From the NCBI GenBank assembly GCA_900770295.1, contig CAAGJQ010000135.1, positions 1-38,685 of the forward strand: a DNA stretch of 38,685 nt, written 5' to 3'. Both the position numbers and the translations under genes were made by a program. This DNA comes from an uncultured Oscillibacter sp. (GTDB lineage Bacteria; Bacillota; Clostridia; Oscillospirales; Oscillospiraceae). A model generated the notes under the pieces. It did no database searches. It had not been told where the DNA came from and saw nothing but the letters and a program-made list of their open reading frames with translations. This document shows, one piece after another, positions 22,917 to 31,053 of this stretch (position 1 is the stretch's first letter; every line of letters begins with the position of its first letter).

Positions 22917-25046
22917 TCAGTTGGCGGGAAACTCCAGCACCTGCCCCAGCGGGACCGGGGAGGAGAGAGAGGGGACGGCAAACGCCTTCAGACCGCTGAG
23001 TTTCCCGTCGGAGTTGTCCGGCAGGAAGCTCAGCTCCAGCGTCTGCCCCTGGGCCATGTTTTTGGCGGCGGCGCAGAAGAGCTGGACAAACTGGCCGTTT
23101 TCGTCATAGGCCGCCAGCAGGACGGTCACATCGCCGTTTTCCGCCAGCTTGGTCAGGGACACCGTGGCCTGAAATTCTCCCTGGGGGATGGCGGAGAGCG
23201 AACCGCCGTTCTGGCCGGAGATGGTCAGGGCGTTGAGGGAATACTCCTCTTGCCCGCGGGGAGACACCGTGACCGTGCAGGAGGCGGTGAAGCCGCCGTC
23301 GTCGGTGGTGACGGTGATGGCGGCGGTGCCGGTGCCTACGGCGGTCACCTGGCCGCTTTGGGTGACGGAGACAACGGAATCGTCGTCAGAGGACCAGGTC
23401 AGTGCCGTATTGGCGGCGTTGGTGGGTGAGACGGAGGCGGTGAGGCAGGCGCTGTCGCCCAGGGACAGGGACAGTTCCCTTCGGCTCAGTATGACGCCGT
23501 TGACGGAGATGGACCCGATGGAATACGCCTGCCACTGCAAATAGGGATAGCCGCCGTTTTTATTTTCTGAAATACTCCATGTATATTCAAAATTCCATCC
23601 ATCAAATGTCGCTTTCTGCCGCAGGGCCTCCAGGTCTTTTGCGATGGTGCCCGCAAGGTCCTCTTCGCCCAGGCCTGAATCACCGCAGCCAAACGGGCTT
23701 TCGTTCAATCCGGGTTCTTTTGCGTAATAACAACCGGATACGCTGCTGGTGCCCCACATGGCATCGCTGGATACCAGAATCGCGCCCACACTGCTGGTTC
23801 CGGCAACCGCGCCGATGGAATAGCAATTCTTGACGCGGCAGGATTCCCCTAAGCCAAGTATTCCGCCAACATAACTGGTTCCGGAAACAGCCCCGGCATT
23901 ATAACAGTTTTCGGTGGTGACTGTGCTATAGCCGGATATGCCGCCGCAGTATGACCCACCTGAAATACTGCCATAATTGCCGCAGCACTCAACGAATATT
24001 GTCGCCTTGGATGTAATGCCGCCAACATACTTCCCGGTCGCCGTGATATTTCCATAGTTGCAGCATGATGTACATTCACTGCTCACGCCACTGCTTATTC
24101 CCGCTACCAAAGTATCTCCAGAAACCGTTCCGTAATTTTTGCTGTTTGAGACGGTGTATGTTTCACCCGCAATACCGCCTACCATGCTCATCCCTGAAAT
24201 GGTTCCGTAGTTTATACAATTTGATATGGAATTGCCTTTGCTTACAATCCCACCAAACCATTTGCCGGAGTATGTACTGTTTCCGCCGGAGTATTTCACG
24301 GGACCATAATTTGCGCAATTTTCATAGTCGCCACCGGAGCCGCCAACTCCTCCGGCATCGTGATCGGAAATAATGGTTCCATAGTTTTTACAATAGGAAA
24401 CGATATTGCCGTACCCGACATCACCGATTCCGAAAATGCCTCCGGCACAGGTATCCATGGCTTTGACAAGGCCGGAGAAGGTACAACGAGAGATCTCGCT
24501 GGTGGATTTGTAGCCTACAATTCCACCGACCCAGTAATTTCCGTAAACATAGGAGTTTACGAGGTTTACATTGCGGACTACGGCTTCATTTTTATTAGAT
24601 AGAGAGCCGAATAGTCCTGCACGTGCGCCTGTGGGATTTTTATAGTAGAGTCCTGAAATTGTGCGGCCGTCCCCATCAAACGTACCTGAAAAGGATAGGA
24701 TGGGCGTCCACTCCAGCAGCTCCTCCGTGTTGGTGAGCTCGCCGTTTTCGTCCCAGGTCAGCACCACGTCATTCAAAATCAGGTCGTTGGCCAGCAGGTA
24801 GTTGTAGGTCAGCCAGTCCCCGCCGGTCTGGGCCACATAGGCCAGCTCCTTGCAGGTAGTGATCTCATAATAGTAGACGCCATTCTTCTGGACCAGCCTG
24901 GTGGGCGCTGTGGCCGTACCGTCCCAGACGTCGCCGCTGGTGGGGATGGGGGGCGGCGTGAAGCCGGTATCCGCCGCGAAGGCGGGAGCGGTGAGCAGCA
25001 GCGCCGCAGCCAGAGCCAATAAGATGTGGGAGAGCGCATGTTTCAT
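22917..25046 (-). CDS. Secreted GLUG-repeat protein with Big2 domain
   Basis: A 709-residue exported protein. Residues 1-25 form a signal peptide (basic start, Leu/Ala core, cleavage after AFA). From about 110 to 440, about ten repeats of some 24 residues follow the GLUG pattern, for example NYGTISGMSMVGGIAG and NAGAVSGTSYVGGILG, expected to form a beta helix. A bacterial Ig-like (Big2) domain follows (about 520-600: SVSPTNAANTALTWSSDD, VTAVGTGTAAITV) and a final beta-rich domain. No LPXTG or SLH anchor is visible. The repeat part (about 23560-24700) is clearly more AT-rich than its neighbours. GLUG proteins are often adhesins or surface proteins, but no direct evidence of that here. Confidence 0.85.
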   Translation of the reverse strand: MKHALSHILLALAAALLLTAPAFAADTGFTPPPIPTSGDVWDGTATAPTRLVQKNGVYYYEITTCKELAYVAQTGGDWLTYNYLLANDLILNDVVLTWDENGELTNTEELLEWTPILSFSGTFDGDGRTISGLYYKNPTGARAGLFGSLSNKNEAVVRNVNLVNSYVYGNYWVGGIVGYKSTSEISRCTFSGLVKAMDTCAGGIFGIGDVGYGNIVSYCKNYGTIISDHDAGGVGGSGGDYENCANYGPVKYSGGNSTYSGKWFGGIVSKGNSISNCINYGTISGMSMVGGIAGETYTVSNSKNYGTVSGDTLVAGISSGVSSECTSCCNYGNITATGKYVGGITSKATIFVECCGNYGSISGGSYCGGISGYSTVTTENCYNAGAVSGTSYVGGILGLGESCRVKNCYSIGAVAGTSSVGAILVSSDAMWGTSSVSGCYYAKEPGLNESPFGCGDSGLGEEDLAGTIAKDLEALRQKATFDGWNFEYTWSISENKNGGYPYLQWQAYSIGSISVNGVILSRRELSLSLGDSACLTASVSPTNAANTALTWSSDDDSVVSVTQSGQVTAVGTGTAAITVTTDDGGFTASCTVTVSPRGQEEYSLNALTISGQNGGSLSAIPQGEFQATVSLTKLAENGDVTVLLAAYDENGQFVQLFCAAAKNMAQGQTLELSFLPDNSDGKLSGLKAFAVPSLSSPVPLGQVLEFPAN

Positions 25047-25087
25047 TCTGGGACCGTCCTTTCCTGCCGTGTTCCCGACATAAACCG

Positions 25088-25116
25088 ATTATAGCATCGG
25101 CCCGGACTCCTGACAA
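25088..25116 (-). promoter_or_regulatory. Promoter of the GLUG-protein gene
   Basis: On the minus strand TTGTCA (25116-25111), 17-base spacer and perfect TATAAT (25093-25088). Confidence 0.85.
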
Positions 25117-25207
25117 GAATGAACCGGGGGTGTTCCGCGCTGGGGCACCTGGCGGCGGAGACGGAGAAACCGGCATTTTTTTCGGAGTTGAAAAGTTGAC
25201 ATAACGG

Positions 25208-25237
25208 TGTGGAAAACCCTGTGGAGAATGTGAAAAA
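25208..25237. other. Cluster of DnaA-box-like sequences in a 395-base intergenic region
   Basis: The gene-free interval 25047-25441 contains an AT-rich patch with TGTGGAAAA (25208), TGTGGAGAA (25220) and TGTGAAAAA (25229), near matches to the DnaA box TGTGGATAA (one to two or so differences each). The rest of the interval holds the two divergent promoters; nothing else is recognised. Confidence 0.3.
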
Positions 25238-25366
25238 CTCTGGATTATGAACGGTTTATGAAGGTGACAGACCGGTTATGAGAAAAATTACGCAACAACA
25301 TTTTCCCGAAAAACCCGGATTCGCAGCGGGAAAAGACGGGAAAGGGACCGCCGGAAACCGGGGCAC

Positions 25367-25401
25367 TTGAACCCGCGGCCGGGGTGTGGTACAATACCAC
25401 A
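25367..25401 (+). promoter_or_regulatory. Promoter of the ParE-like gene with overlapping palindrome
   Basis: TTGAAC (25367-25372), 17-base spacer, TACAAT (25390-25395). The -10 box is the centre of a perfect palindrome, TGTGGTA-CAA-TACCACA (25385-25401), a plausible operator. Confidence 0.75.
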
Positions 25402-25441
25402 TATTGAATTTCAGGCAGATTTTTGCCTTTTCGGAGGACAT

Positions 25442-27436
25442 ATGGCAGCAAAGAAGCAAGATTACGGCAACGAGAGCATCTCGTCCCTGAAGGGCGCGGA
25501 CCGGGTCCGGAAACGGCCCGGTGTCATTTTCGGCTCCGACGGCCTGGACGGCTGCGAGCACGCGGTATTCGAGATCCTCTCCAACTCCATCGACGAGGCC
25601 CGGGAGGGCCACGGCAAAGTCATCACCGTCACCCGGTTCCTGGACCGCTCCATCCAGGTGGAGGACGCCGGCCGGGGCTGCCCGGTGGACTGGAACGAGA
25701 AGGAGCAGCGGTACAACTGGGAGCTGGTGTACTGCGAGCTCTACGCCGGCGGCAAGTACGACAACGTCTCCGGCGACAACTACGAGTACTCCTTAGGGCT
25801 AAACGGCCTGGGCGCCTGCGCCACCCAGTACGCCTCCCGGTACATGGACGTCACCGTCTGGCGGGACGGACAGGAGTACAGCCTCCACTTTGAGCGGGGC
25901 GAGATCGTGGGGGAGCTGAACAAGGCCCCCCTGCCCAAAAACCAGTCCCGCAAGACCGGCACCCGCACCCGGTGGCTTCCCGACCTGGACGTGTTCACGG
26001 ACATCGCCATCCCCGCCGGGTACTTCACCGATGTCATGAAGCGTCAGGCGGTGGTGAACGAGGGTATCACCTTTAAATTCCGCAACGAGACGGAACCGGG
26101 GGAGTTCGAGGAGACGGAATTCCTGTACGAAAACGGCATCACGGACTACGTGACGGAGCTGGCCGGCGAGGGGAGCCTGACCTCCCCGGTGTTCTGGCAG
26201 GCGGAGAAGAAGGGCCGGGACCGGGCGGACAAGCCGGAGTACAAGGTGAAGCTGTCCGTCGCCTGCTGCTTCTCCAACAAGGTCAACGTCATCGAGCACT
26301 ACCACAACTCCAGCTGGCTGGAGCACGGCGGCAGCCCGGAGAAGGCCACCAAATCCGCCTTTGTCTCCGCCATCGACAAGTACCTGCGGGACCAGAACAA
26401 GTACCAGAAGAACGAGAGCAAGATCACCTGGGCGGACATTGAGGACTGCATCGTGCTGGTGAGCAATAACTTCTCCACCCAGACCAGCTACGAGAACCAG
26501 ACGAAAAAGGCCATCACCAACAAGTTCGTCCAGGAGGCCATGACGGAGTTCCTCCGCACGAATCTGGAAATTTACTTCATTGAGAACCACTTCGACGCGG
26601 AGAAGATCGCGGAGCAGGTCCTCATCAACAAGCGCAGCCGGGAGAGCGCGGAGAAACAGCGGCTGAACATCAAGAAAAAGCTCTCCGGCAGCATTGACAT
26701 CGCCAACCGGGTCCAGAAGTTCGTGGACTGCCGCACCAAGGACGTGAGCAGGCGGGAAATCTATATCGTGGAGGGAGACTCCGCTCTGGGCAGCGTCAAG
26801 CTGGCCCGGGACTCGGAGTACCAGGGCATCATGCCGGTCCGGGGCAAGATCCTGAACTGCCTGAAGGCGGACTACGCCCGTATTTTCAAGAGCGAGATCA
26901 TCACGGACCTGATCAAGGTCCTGGGCTGCGGCGTGGAGGTCCAGAACAAGCACGTCAAGGACATGGCGTCCTTTGACCTGGGGAACCTGCGGTGGAACAA
27001 GGTGGTCATCTGCACCGACGGCGACGTGGACGGCTTCCAGATTCGGACGCTGATCCTGACCATGCTGTACCGCCTGACGCCCACCCTGATTAAAGAGGGC
27101 TATGTCTACATCGCGGAGACGCCCCTGTTCGAGATCAACTGCGGGGAAAAGACCTGGTTCGCCTACTCCGACAAGGAGAAGAACGACATTCTCAAGGACC
27201 TGGAGGGCAAGAAGGTCAAGGTGGACCGCTCCAAGGGCCTGGGCGAGAACGACCCGGACATGATGTGGCTGACCACCATGAACCCGGAGACCCGCCGCCT
27301 CATCCGGGTGATGCCGGAGGACGTGGAGCGGACGGCGGAGATCTTCGACCTGCTGCTGGGCGACAATTTGCAGGGGCGCAAGGACCACATTGCCGAGAAC
27401 GGGTATAAGTATCTGGAGATGGCGGATATTTCATGA
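25442..27436 (+). CDS. DNA topoisomerase IV/gyrase subunit B-like protein
   Basis: The ATPase subunit of a type IIA topoisomerase, 664 residues. The GHKL domain has Glu44 and Asn48 (ATP/Mg binding) in FEILSNSIDEA, DAGRGCP and the lid LGLNGLGA in place of the usual GGLHGVGA; the TOPRIM domain has YIVEGDSALGS and CTDGDVDG, and the end has KGLGENDPDMMW. These departures from GyrB suggest a divergent second pair (ParE-like). GGAGG lies before the ATG at 25442. The partner A subunit is encoded on the same strand 3.6 kb further on, after the lipoate genes. Confidence 0.88.
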   Translation: MAAKKQDYGNESISSLKGADRVRKRPGVIFGSDGLDGCEHAVFEILSNSIDEAREGHGKVITVTRFLDRSIQVEDAGRGCPVDWNEKEQRYNWELVYCELYAGGKYDNVSGDNYEYSLGLNGLGACATQYASRYMDVTVWRDGQEYSLHFERGEIVGELNKAPLPKNQSRKTGTRTRWLPDLDVFTDIAIPAGYFTDVMKRQAVVNEGITFKFRNETEPGEFEETEFLYENGITDYVTELAGEGSLTSPVFWQAEKKGRDRADKPEYKVKLSVACCFSNKVNVIEHYHNSSWLEHGGSPEKATKSAFVSAIDKYLRDQNKYQKNESKITWADIEDCIVLVSNNFSTQTSYENQTKKAITNKFVQEAMTEFLRTNLEIYFIENHFDAEKIAEQVLINKRSRESAEKQRLNIKKKLSGSIDIANRVQKFVDCRTKDVSRREIYIVEGDSALGSVKLARDSEYQGIMPVRGKILNCLKADYARIFKSEIITDLIKVLGCGVEVQNKHVKDMASFDLGNLRWNKVVICTDGDVDGFQIRTLILTMLYRLTPTLIKEGYVYIAETPLFEINCGEKTWFAYSDKEKNDILKDLEGKKVKVDRSKGLGENDPDMMWLTTMNPETRRLIRVMPEDVERTAEIFDLLLGDNLQGRKDHIAENGYKYLEMADIS

Positions 27437-27454
27437 GCCGCTCTATATAATAGT

Positions 27455-27486
27455 AAAAGAGCACCGGGAGTTCCGGTGCTCTTTTT
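27455..27486. terminator. Terminator between convergent parE-like and lipoate genes
   Basis: AAAAGAGCACCGG pairs with CCGGTGCTCTTTTT around loop GAGTT. The A-run and T-run allow use from both sides. Confidence 0.92.
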
Positions 27487-27503
27487 GTATCTTTATGAGT
27501 GGC

Positions 27504-28484
27504 TCAGTCCGCGATGACCTCGGCCATCTCCTGAGCGGAGATGCGGTAGACCGCGCCGTCGATGCCGTGGGCCTTCAGGGCCTCCAGCACGGCGGAGCGC
27601 TCATAGCGGCAGCCCACCAGAGCCGCGCAGATGGTCGAACCGTCCAGGGTGGAGAAGAAGTCGCCGTAGACGGCGGCGCTTTTGATGACGCCCTTCTGCA
27701 CGTCGATCTTGAACTGCATCTTGCCGCCGGCCAGACGGCCCATGCGCTCAATGTTGAACTTGGGGTCCGCGCCGTAGATGCACTCCCAGCGGCGGAACCG
27801 CTCGTCGGCCAGCTCCCGGATGCGCACGTCGTCCTCCGGGGTGATCTGGTAGACGGCCTCGCTGCCGTTCATGATGTGGCGGACCATGCATGCCTTGAAG
27901 GTCTCCGGGTCCATGGGGGCGGGCAGGTGCTCGGCGATGTTGGTCACCCGGTCCCGGACGGACTTGATACTCTTGGAGAGGATTTTGTAACTGTCCACGG
28001 TGGTGGACTCCACCATCTGGCGGATGTCCGTGTCAAACAGCAGTGAGCCGTGGTGGACGACGCAGTCTCCCAGGCGGTACTGGGCGTTGCCGGAGAACTT
28101 CTTGCCATCGATGGTCAAATCGTTGCGGCCGTTGAACTCCGCGTGGACGCCCAGCTCCCGCAGGGCGCCGATGACCGGGGCGATGTACTGGTGAAACTCG
28201 ATCTCGCCGGCCTCCTTATGCTGGATGAAGGAGAACTGCCAGCCGCCCAGGTCCGTGTAGATGGTGCCGCCGCCGCTCATGCGCCGGACGATGTGAATGC
28301 CGTGCTCGTCGGCGTAGGGCTTGTTGATCTCCTCCAGCACGTTCTGGTACTTGCCCACCATCAGGGTCGGAGTAGTCCGCCAGAAGAGAAAGACAGTGTC
28401 CGGCAGCCGCTTTTCCAGCGTGAAGTAGGTCTCCACGCCGAAGTTGTAGTAAACGTCGGAGGAGCCGGTCTCAATATAGATCAT
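27504..28484 (-). CDS. Lipoate-protein ligase A-like protein (copy 1)
   Basis: LplA-type enzymes activate lipoate with ATP and join it to a lysine of a lipoyl domain. The 326-residue protein has RRMSGGGTIYTDLGG (67-81), the catalytic lysine in GKKFSGNAQ (Lys129), VVHHGSLLFDTD, and the C-terminal accessory domain (about 245-326) found in true ligases. The ATG at 28484 is preceded by GGAGG, which lies in the end of lipA, with a 14-base overlap. Last gene of the lipoate unit. Why two ligases are kept is not clear. Confidence 0.9.
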   Translation of the reverse strand: MIYIETGSSDVYYNFGVETYFTLEKRLPDTVFLFWRTTPTLMVGKYQNVLEEINKPYADEHGIHIVRRMSGGGTIYTDLGGWQFSFIQHKEAGEIEFHQYIAPVIGALRELGVHAEFNGRNDLTIDGKKFSGNAQYRLGDCVVHHGSLLFDTDIRQMVESTTVDSYKILSKSIKSVRDRVTNIAEHLPAPMDPETFKACMVRHIMNGSEAVYQITPEDDVRIRELADERFRRWECIYGADPKFNIERMGRLAGGKMQFKIDVQKGVIKSAAVYGDFFSTLDGSTICAALVGCRYERSAVLEALKAHGIDGAVYRISAQEMAEVIAD

Positions 28485-29331
28485 GGACGTCCTCCAACGC
28501 TTCCCACGCCTTGTAGGAGCTGCGGGCCAGAGGCGCGGAGGCCACGTGGCGGAAGCCCTTGGCGAGGGCCATTTCCTTGTAGCGGGCGAAGTCCTCGGGC
28601 GTTGCGTACCGGGCCAGGGGATAGTGCTGGGGAGAGGGCTGGAGGTACTGGCCGATGGTGAGGATGTCACAGCCGGTGTCCAGAATGTCGTCCATCAACT
28701 GGCTGATCTGGTCCTCCGTCTCGCCAAGACCCACCATGAAGCCGGTCTTGGTCAGCAGGGTGGGGTCCTTCTGCTTGCAGTAGCGCAGGACGTTCAAAGA
28801 CCGCTGGTACCGGGCCTGGGGCCGCACGGCGGACTGTAGTTCCTTCACGGTCTCCACGTTGTGGTTCAGCACCTCCGGATGGGCGGCGATGACGATGTCC
28901 AGCGCGTCGGTGTTGCCCTTCATGTCGGAGATCAGCGTCTCCACGGTGGTGCCGGGGCAGACCTCCCGGATGGCCCGGACGCATTTGGCGAACTGCTCCG
29001 CGCCGCCGTCGGGCAGGTCGTCCCGGGTGGAGCAGGTCAGGACCACATGGCGGAGGCCCAGCTTCTTGGCGGCCTTCGCCACGTTCATGGGCTCCTCCGG
29101 GTCCGGGGGCAGGGGATGGCCGGTGGTGACGTTGCAGAACCGGCAGTTCCGGGTGCAGATGCTGCCCAAAATCATAAAGGTGGAGGTGTGCTTGCGGTAG
29201 CACTCGCCCAGATTGGGGCAGTTGGCCTCCTTGCACACGGTGTTCAGCTTCAGGTCCCGCATCAGCTCCGCCACCTCGTTGACGGCGTCCTGATTGTAGC
29301 GGACCTTCAGCCATTCAGGCTTCTTTTCCAT
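28471..29331 (-). CDS. lipA: Lipoyl synthase
   Basis: LipA inserts two sulfur atoms into octanoyl groups on lipoyl domains. The 286-residue protein has both cluster motifs: auxiliary C-x4-C-x5-C (Cys33, 38, 44) and radical SAM C-x3-C-x2-C (Cys59, 63, 66 in CTRNCRFC), and the final RSSY motif (270-273) whose serine binds the auxiliary cluster. RDDLPDGGA is also diagnostic. It overlaps the downstream ligase gene by 14 bases and follows the lipoyl-domain gene by 12. Confidence 0.97.
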   Translation of the reverse strand: MEKKPEWLKVRYNQDAVNEVAELMRDLKLNTVCKEANCPNLGECYRKHTSTFMILGSICTRNCRFCNVTTGHPLPPDPEEPMNVAKAAKKLGLRHVVLTCSTRDDLPDGGAEQFAKCVRAIREVCPGTTVETLISDMKGNTDALDIVIAAHPEVLNHNVETVKELQSAVRPQARYQRSLNVLRYCKQKDPTLLTKTGFMVGLGETEDQISQLMDDILDTGCDILTIGQYLQPSPQHYPLARYATPEDFARYKEMALAKGFRHVASAPLARSSYKAWEALEDVHDLY

Positions 29332-29343
29332 GGCAGGTCAGCC

Positions 29344-29583
29344 TCACTTCGTCTCCAGAATGGCCACCGGGGTCTCCACGTTCACCGTGTCGCCCTCCTC
29401 GAACAGCTGCTTTTTCAGCACGCCGCTCTCCGTGGCCTCGATCTGGTTGACGACCTTGTCGGTCTCGATCTCAAACAGGGGCTCGCCGGCGGTCACGGTG
29501 TCGCCCTCCTCCTTCAGCCAGGCGCACAGCACGCCGTTCTCCATCTCGGGGCGCAGCTTCGGCATCGTCAGTTCTTTTTCCAT
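29344..29583 (-). CDS. Free-standing lipoyl-domain protein
   Basis: A 79-residue protein made of one lipoyl domain and nothing else. The attachment site is Lys43 in EIETDKVV, with the TMPKLRPEM and EEGDTV motifs typical of dehydrogenase E2 lipoyl domains rather than of glycine cleavage H protein. No catalytic E2 domain, E1 or E3 gene is present in the window. It lies between an upstream ligase-like gene and lipA, so is probably the substrate of these enzymes. Truncation of an E2 gene is possible, but the start, stop and neighbours look intact. Confidence 0.9.
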   Translation of the reverse strand: MEKELTMPKLRPEMENGVLCAWLKEEGDTVTAGEPLFEIETDKVVNQIEATESGVLKKQLFEEGDTVNVETPVAILETK

Positions 29584-29645
29584 TGGTGATTCTTCCCTTC
29601 TCCGCGTGTAACGCGGTCATCTTGACACTGTTCTATGAATGGGCT

Positions 29646-30593
29646 TTACAGCAGCCAGTCCATCAGTTCCTCTGCACGCTTGCCCACAAGGGCGCGGCAG
29701 ATACCGGCAAAGCCCTCCGGGTCCAGCCGGGAGCCGTTCAGAAGCCGGGCGGCCTCGGCTCCGTCCAGAGCGGCGCAGTCGATGGCGGCGTCGGATATCA
29801 TGCCCTTCTTCGCCTGATAGGCCACCCGGATGGGGACCCCGGCAAAGGTGCCGGACTTCTCGTATGTAAAGGCAGGGGTCTTGCCCCAGGTCCACGCCCA
29901 GGAGCGGTACTTCTCGTCCCGCAGGCGGCACACTTCCGCCTCCTGCTCCGGCGTCAGGGTCGGCCGGGGGCTGCCGGGGGGCACCATCCGGTCCAGGAGC
30001 CGCTTTCTGAACTCCTCCAGCGTCATGGGCACGGCCAGGTGGTCGGCGATGTTGGTGACGGGGCAGATGGCCGAGGCCGTCCCCTTGGACTGGAAGCAGT
30101 CGTTTTTGTGGTGGGTGGTGATCTGGTCCAGCACCGCCAGGTCGGACTGGAACAGCAGGGTGCCATGGTGAAGGACCCGCCCCCCGGCGGCCCGCTGGGC
30201 GCTGCCGGAAATTTTCTGTTCCCCGATGGCGATGTCGCAGGTCCGGTTTTTCCGGGCCGGGACGCCGATGTCGTTCAGGGCCTCGATGACCGGCTGGAGA
30301 CAGCGGTCGTAGTCCACCAGACCGTCCTGGCTGGTGATGTAGGTGTAGTTCACATTGCCCAGGTCGTGGTACACCGTGCCGCCGCCGCTCATCCGGCGGA
30401 CGATGGGGATGCCCAGCCGCCGCAATGTCTCCACATGGACCTCCCGGCAGATGTTCTGGAAGCTGCCCACGATGACGGCGGGGGTGTTCTGCCAGAGGAG
30501 AAACACGTCGTCCTCCCGGAAGGTCTGAAAGACGAATTCCTCAAAGGCCTGGTTGTAAAAGGGGTCGTGGGAGAGATTTTGTACCGTCAGCAT
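29646..30593 (-). CDS. Lipoate-protein ligase A-like protein (copy 2)
   Basis: A second LplA-type protein, 315 residues, first in the lipoate unit. RRMSGGGTVYHDLGNVNYTY, the lysine in GEQKISGSAQ (Lys127) and VLHHGTLLFQSDL are present, and a C-terminal accessory domain is there. It differs considerably from copy 1, so it is not a recent duplication; one of them may be an octanoyl or lipoyl transferase or relay between carriers. The ATG start has no strong ribosome binding site. The palindromic element begins 47 bases upstream and its end contains a TATAAT on this strand. Confidence 0.87.
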   Translation of the reverse strand: MLTVQNLSHDPFYNQAFEEFVFQTFREDDVFLLWQNTPAVIVGSFQNICREVHVETLRRLGIPIVRRMSGGGTVYHDLGNVNYTYITSQDGLVDYDRCLQPVIEALNDIGVPARKNRTCDIAIGEQKISGSAQRAAGGRVLHHGTLLFQSDLAVLDQITTHHKNDCFQSKGTASAICPVTNIADHLAVPMTLEEFRKRLLDRMVPPGSPRPTLTPEQEAEVCRLRDEKYRSWAWTWGKTPAFTYEKSGTFAGVPIRVAYQAKKGMISDAAIDCAALDGAEAARLLNGSRLDPEGFAGICRALVGKRAEELMDWLL

Positions 30594-30639
30594 CGCGGGT
30601 CACACCAGCCTTCCCCGAGTAAAATCGAACAGAAATATT

Positions 30640-30902
30640 ATAATGCGTACTGAACAAAGCCGAAAGCCTTGAAAGCCAAGGCTTTGAAGGCTCATTGGCT
30701 TTGTTCAAGGCGCAGGGTTTTTGGACTAAATTGTCCAAAAAACCCTTCACCTTCCACAGGAGCGCCGCAGCGCTCCTGTGGAAATACGCATTGTAACAAT
30801 GGCTGAATTTCATAAAAACGGCTCAAAGGAGCCGTTTTTATGGAATTGCGCGGCTACCGCCGCGCGAATAAACCGCAAAGCGGTTTATTCAGTAGACATT
30901 AT
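30640..30902. mobile_element. Composite palindromic element (263 bp), MITE-like
   Basis: Inverted ends ATAATGCGTACTGAA (30640-30654) and the complement of ATAATGTCTACTGAA (30888-30902) match at 13 of 15. Between them are at least six hairpins: 11 bp 30651-30661/30697-30707 with a nested 7 bp stem; 12 bp with a bulge 30715-30726/30733-30745; 14 bp perfect 30752-30765/30770-30783; 14 bp 30811-30824/30829-30842, extendable to about 19; 7 bp 30848-30854/30859-30865; 11 bp 30866-30876/30880-30890. No coding potential. It fills most of the 460-base gap between the lipoate unit and the ParC-like gene. Confidence 0.8.
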
Positions 30903-30949
30903 TATAGTTTTTTTGCGGGAGACTGTCAACAGAAGGGGGATGCCTCCGG

Positions 30950-30978
30950 TTGCCTTTCCGGCAAAGAAATGGTATAAT
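30950..30978 (+). promoter_or_regulatory. Promoter of the ParC-like gene
   Basis: TTGCCT (30950-30955), 17-base spacer and perfect TATAAT (30973-30978). Confidence 0.8.
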
Positions 30979-31000
30979 TCTCCCGTTAAAATGATTTCAT

Positions 31001-31043
31001 GAAAAAAGGACGGCCGCACCATTTGCTCCGGCCGCCGCTTTTT
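31001..31043. terminator. Terminator-like hairpin in the ParC-like gene leader
   Basis: GG-CGGCCG (31008-31016, A bulge at 31010) pairs with 31029-31036; loop of 12 bases; then GC and TTTTT (31039-31043) directly before the GAGGT ribosome binding site. It lies downstream of the promoter, so it could work as an attenuator. AAAAAA before it gives a T-run on the other strand. Confidence 0.6.
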
Positions 31044-31053
31044 GAGGTACTGT

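Noticed and set aside
23560..24700. Regularly spaced similar DNA segments that might be a CRISPR array
   Set aside because: The periodicity is about 72 bases, diverged, and in frame with GLUG protein repeats; there are no identical repeats with unique spacers and no cas genes.
29344..29583. Glycine cleavage H protein
   Set aside because: GcvH is about 125 residues with a different site context; ETDKVV and the overall size fit an E2-type lipoyl domain.
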